This document shows, in pieces, positions 5,975 through 6,581 of a DNA stretch of 6,581 nt (position 1 is its first letter; the number at the start of each line of letters is the position of its first letter). The position numbers and the translations under genes were made by a program. This stretch comes from Balneolales bacterium (GTDB lineage: Bacteria > Bacteroidota > Rhodothermia > Balneolales > Natronogracilivirgulaceae). The DNA is taken from assembly GCA_007127665.1 (NCBI GenBank), contig SKYY01000184.1:1-6581 (forward strand), given 5' to 3'. A model generated the notes under the pieces. That model was not told the origin of the DNA. It searched no databases and saw only the letters and a list, made by a program, of their open reading frames with translations.

Positions 5975-6322
5975 ATATTTTTCTGTTTTTGTTAAAGTTT
6001 TGAAATGGTCACCCTTTCGATGACGGGGATAAATATTAAGCCAATTTTTTTTAAATGCAATAGTTTTTTAATTAAAAAATACATTTTAGCTTAATTATTT
6101 ACTTATATAAATCAAAAAAGCGCTTTTTATTAGGGATAAAACTTTTGATGTCACAATGAATTATAGGAGAGTACGTTGCGTTTCCTTTGGTGAAATAGAC
6201 AGATATCATACCGGAAATCAGACGTGTGAAACACGCACAATGGCCTCCTTTTGATGCACAGGGGCAAGAATAAACCGGTCATAAAATGGCGTAAGGCCTT
6301 GGAAATCCAAAGATTTAAACAC
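5975..6322. other. AT-rich divergent intergenic region between amt and the oxidoreductase gene
   Basis: These 348 bases hold no credible gene; the longest plus-strand frame with an ATG, 6156-6254, is only 32 codons with no family resemblance. Positions about 6030-6145 are very AT-rich and must carry the amt promoter and perhaps that of the oxidoreductase. On the minus strand TTGCAT (6060-6055), 16 bases, TAATAT (6038-6033) is the best amt promoter candidate but it is weak. I found no sigma54 (-24/-12) site of the kind that often drives nitrogen genes. Minor hairpins (6223-6235, 6303-6316) are too small to name. Confidence 0.6.
6064..6128. repeat. Two perfect palindromes in the amt upstream region
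   Basis: TTTTTTAATTAAAAAA (6064-6079) is a perfect 16-base palindrome made only of A and T. AAAAAGCGCTTTTT (6115-6128) is a perfect 14-base palindrome. Their centres lie 50 bases apart, and both sit upstream of the weak amt promoter candidate. They could be operators, sites for curved-DNA-binding proteins, or chance products of very AT-rich sequence. Neither makes a good terminator hairpin. Confidence 0.45.
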
Positions 6323-6581
6323 ATGAAAACTATTAGCATACTCAGTGCAACAGACCGGCCCGGGTCGGTCGCTCTCAAAGTCTCCAACTATATTAAACCG
6401 TTGTATGAAGCTCAGGGGGTTAAAGCCCATGTGGTGAGCCTGGAGGATTTTCCGCTGGACGAAGTCATGGGCGGGAAATACGGCAAGGAGTTGCCTCGGG
6501 TGGAGGAATTCCGCAAACAGGTCATTGATGCTGACGGAATAGTTATGGTAATACCGGAGTATAACGGTTCGTTTCCCGGTA
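6323..6581 (+). CDS. NAD(P)H-dependent FMN reductase-family protein, N-terminal part (3' end outside window)
   Basis: The first 86 residues of a flavodoxin-like oxidoreductase are present. The opening strand and phosphate-binding loop, ISILSATDRPGSVALKVS (4-21), should bind the FMN phosphate. VMVIPEYNGSFPG (74-86) is the second FMN-contacting loop, the hallmark PEYNGS of the FMN_red family. Such enzymes reduce quinones, azo compounds, chromate or flavin using NAD(P)H in the cytoplasm, and the true substrate here is unknown. The ATG at 6323 gives the usual short lead into the first strand; no Shine-Dalgarno is visible. It is transcribed away from amt, and I see no functional link between the two. 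The frame is intact up to the window edge. Confidence 0.9.
   Translation, partial: MKTISILSATDRPGSVALKVSNYIKPLYEAQGVKAHVVSLEDFPLDEVMGGKYGKELPRVEEFRKQVIDADGIVMVIPEYNGSFPG

Noticed and set aside
6031..6060. Sigma54 promoter for amt
   Set aside because: A TGGC occurs on the minus strand (in TTGGCTTAATATTTATC), but the TTGCA-like -12 element is missing at the right spacing.
6156..6254. 32-codon open frame in the amt/oxidoreductase gap
   Set aside because: There is no similarity to any family I recognise, no conserved features and low coding likelihood.

Overview
The window looks like a chromosomal segment from a moderately GC-rich member of the Bacteroidota/Balneolota/Rhodothermota group. This is inferred from the family flavour of the proteins, the near absence of Shine-Dalgarno sequences before start codons, a promoter resembling the Bacteroidota -33/-7 type, and AT-rich intergenic DNA between GC-richer genes. 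No rRNA or marker gene is present, so the assignment is tentative.

Layout. Positions 1-435 hold the C-terminal part of a metallo-beta-lactamase/rhodanese-type hydrolase, closed by a strong intrinsic terminator. A 250-bp gap with degenerate direct repeats leads to a complete SulP-family anion transporter (690-2384, TTG start). A 174-bp spacer contains a CRP-like palindrome and an AT-rich promoter/operator, followed by a small ArsR-type repressor (2559-2858). Six tandem 19-bp units (2881-2993) separate this from rarA (start taken at 2999, end 4390), a replication-associated AAA+ ATPase. An ammonium transporter gene, amt, lies on the minus strand (5974-4589) and converges on rarA; a hairpin terminator between them serves amt. 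A 348-bp AT-rich divergent gap then leads to the 5' part of an FMN-dependent NAD(P)H oxidoreductase (6323 to the window end).

How the genes may work together. The left half is plausibly sulfur-related: a rhodanese-bearing hydrolase of the persulfide-handling type, an inorganic anion transporter, and an ArsR protein that lacks the classical metal site but has two cysteines. RarA, Amt and the oxidoreductase look like unlinked housekeeping genes.

The most unusual feature is the 19-bp tandem array before rarA. Because 19 is not a multiple of 3, three DNA units give one 19-residue peptide repeat. The array is open in the rarA frame, so it could be either a non-coding minisatellite or an N-terminal extension of RarA. 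I see no clear new defence, mobile or CRISPR system here.
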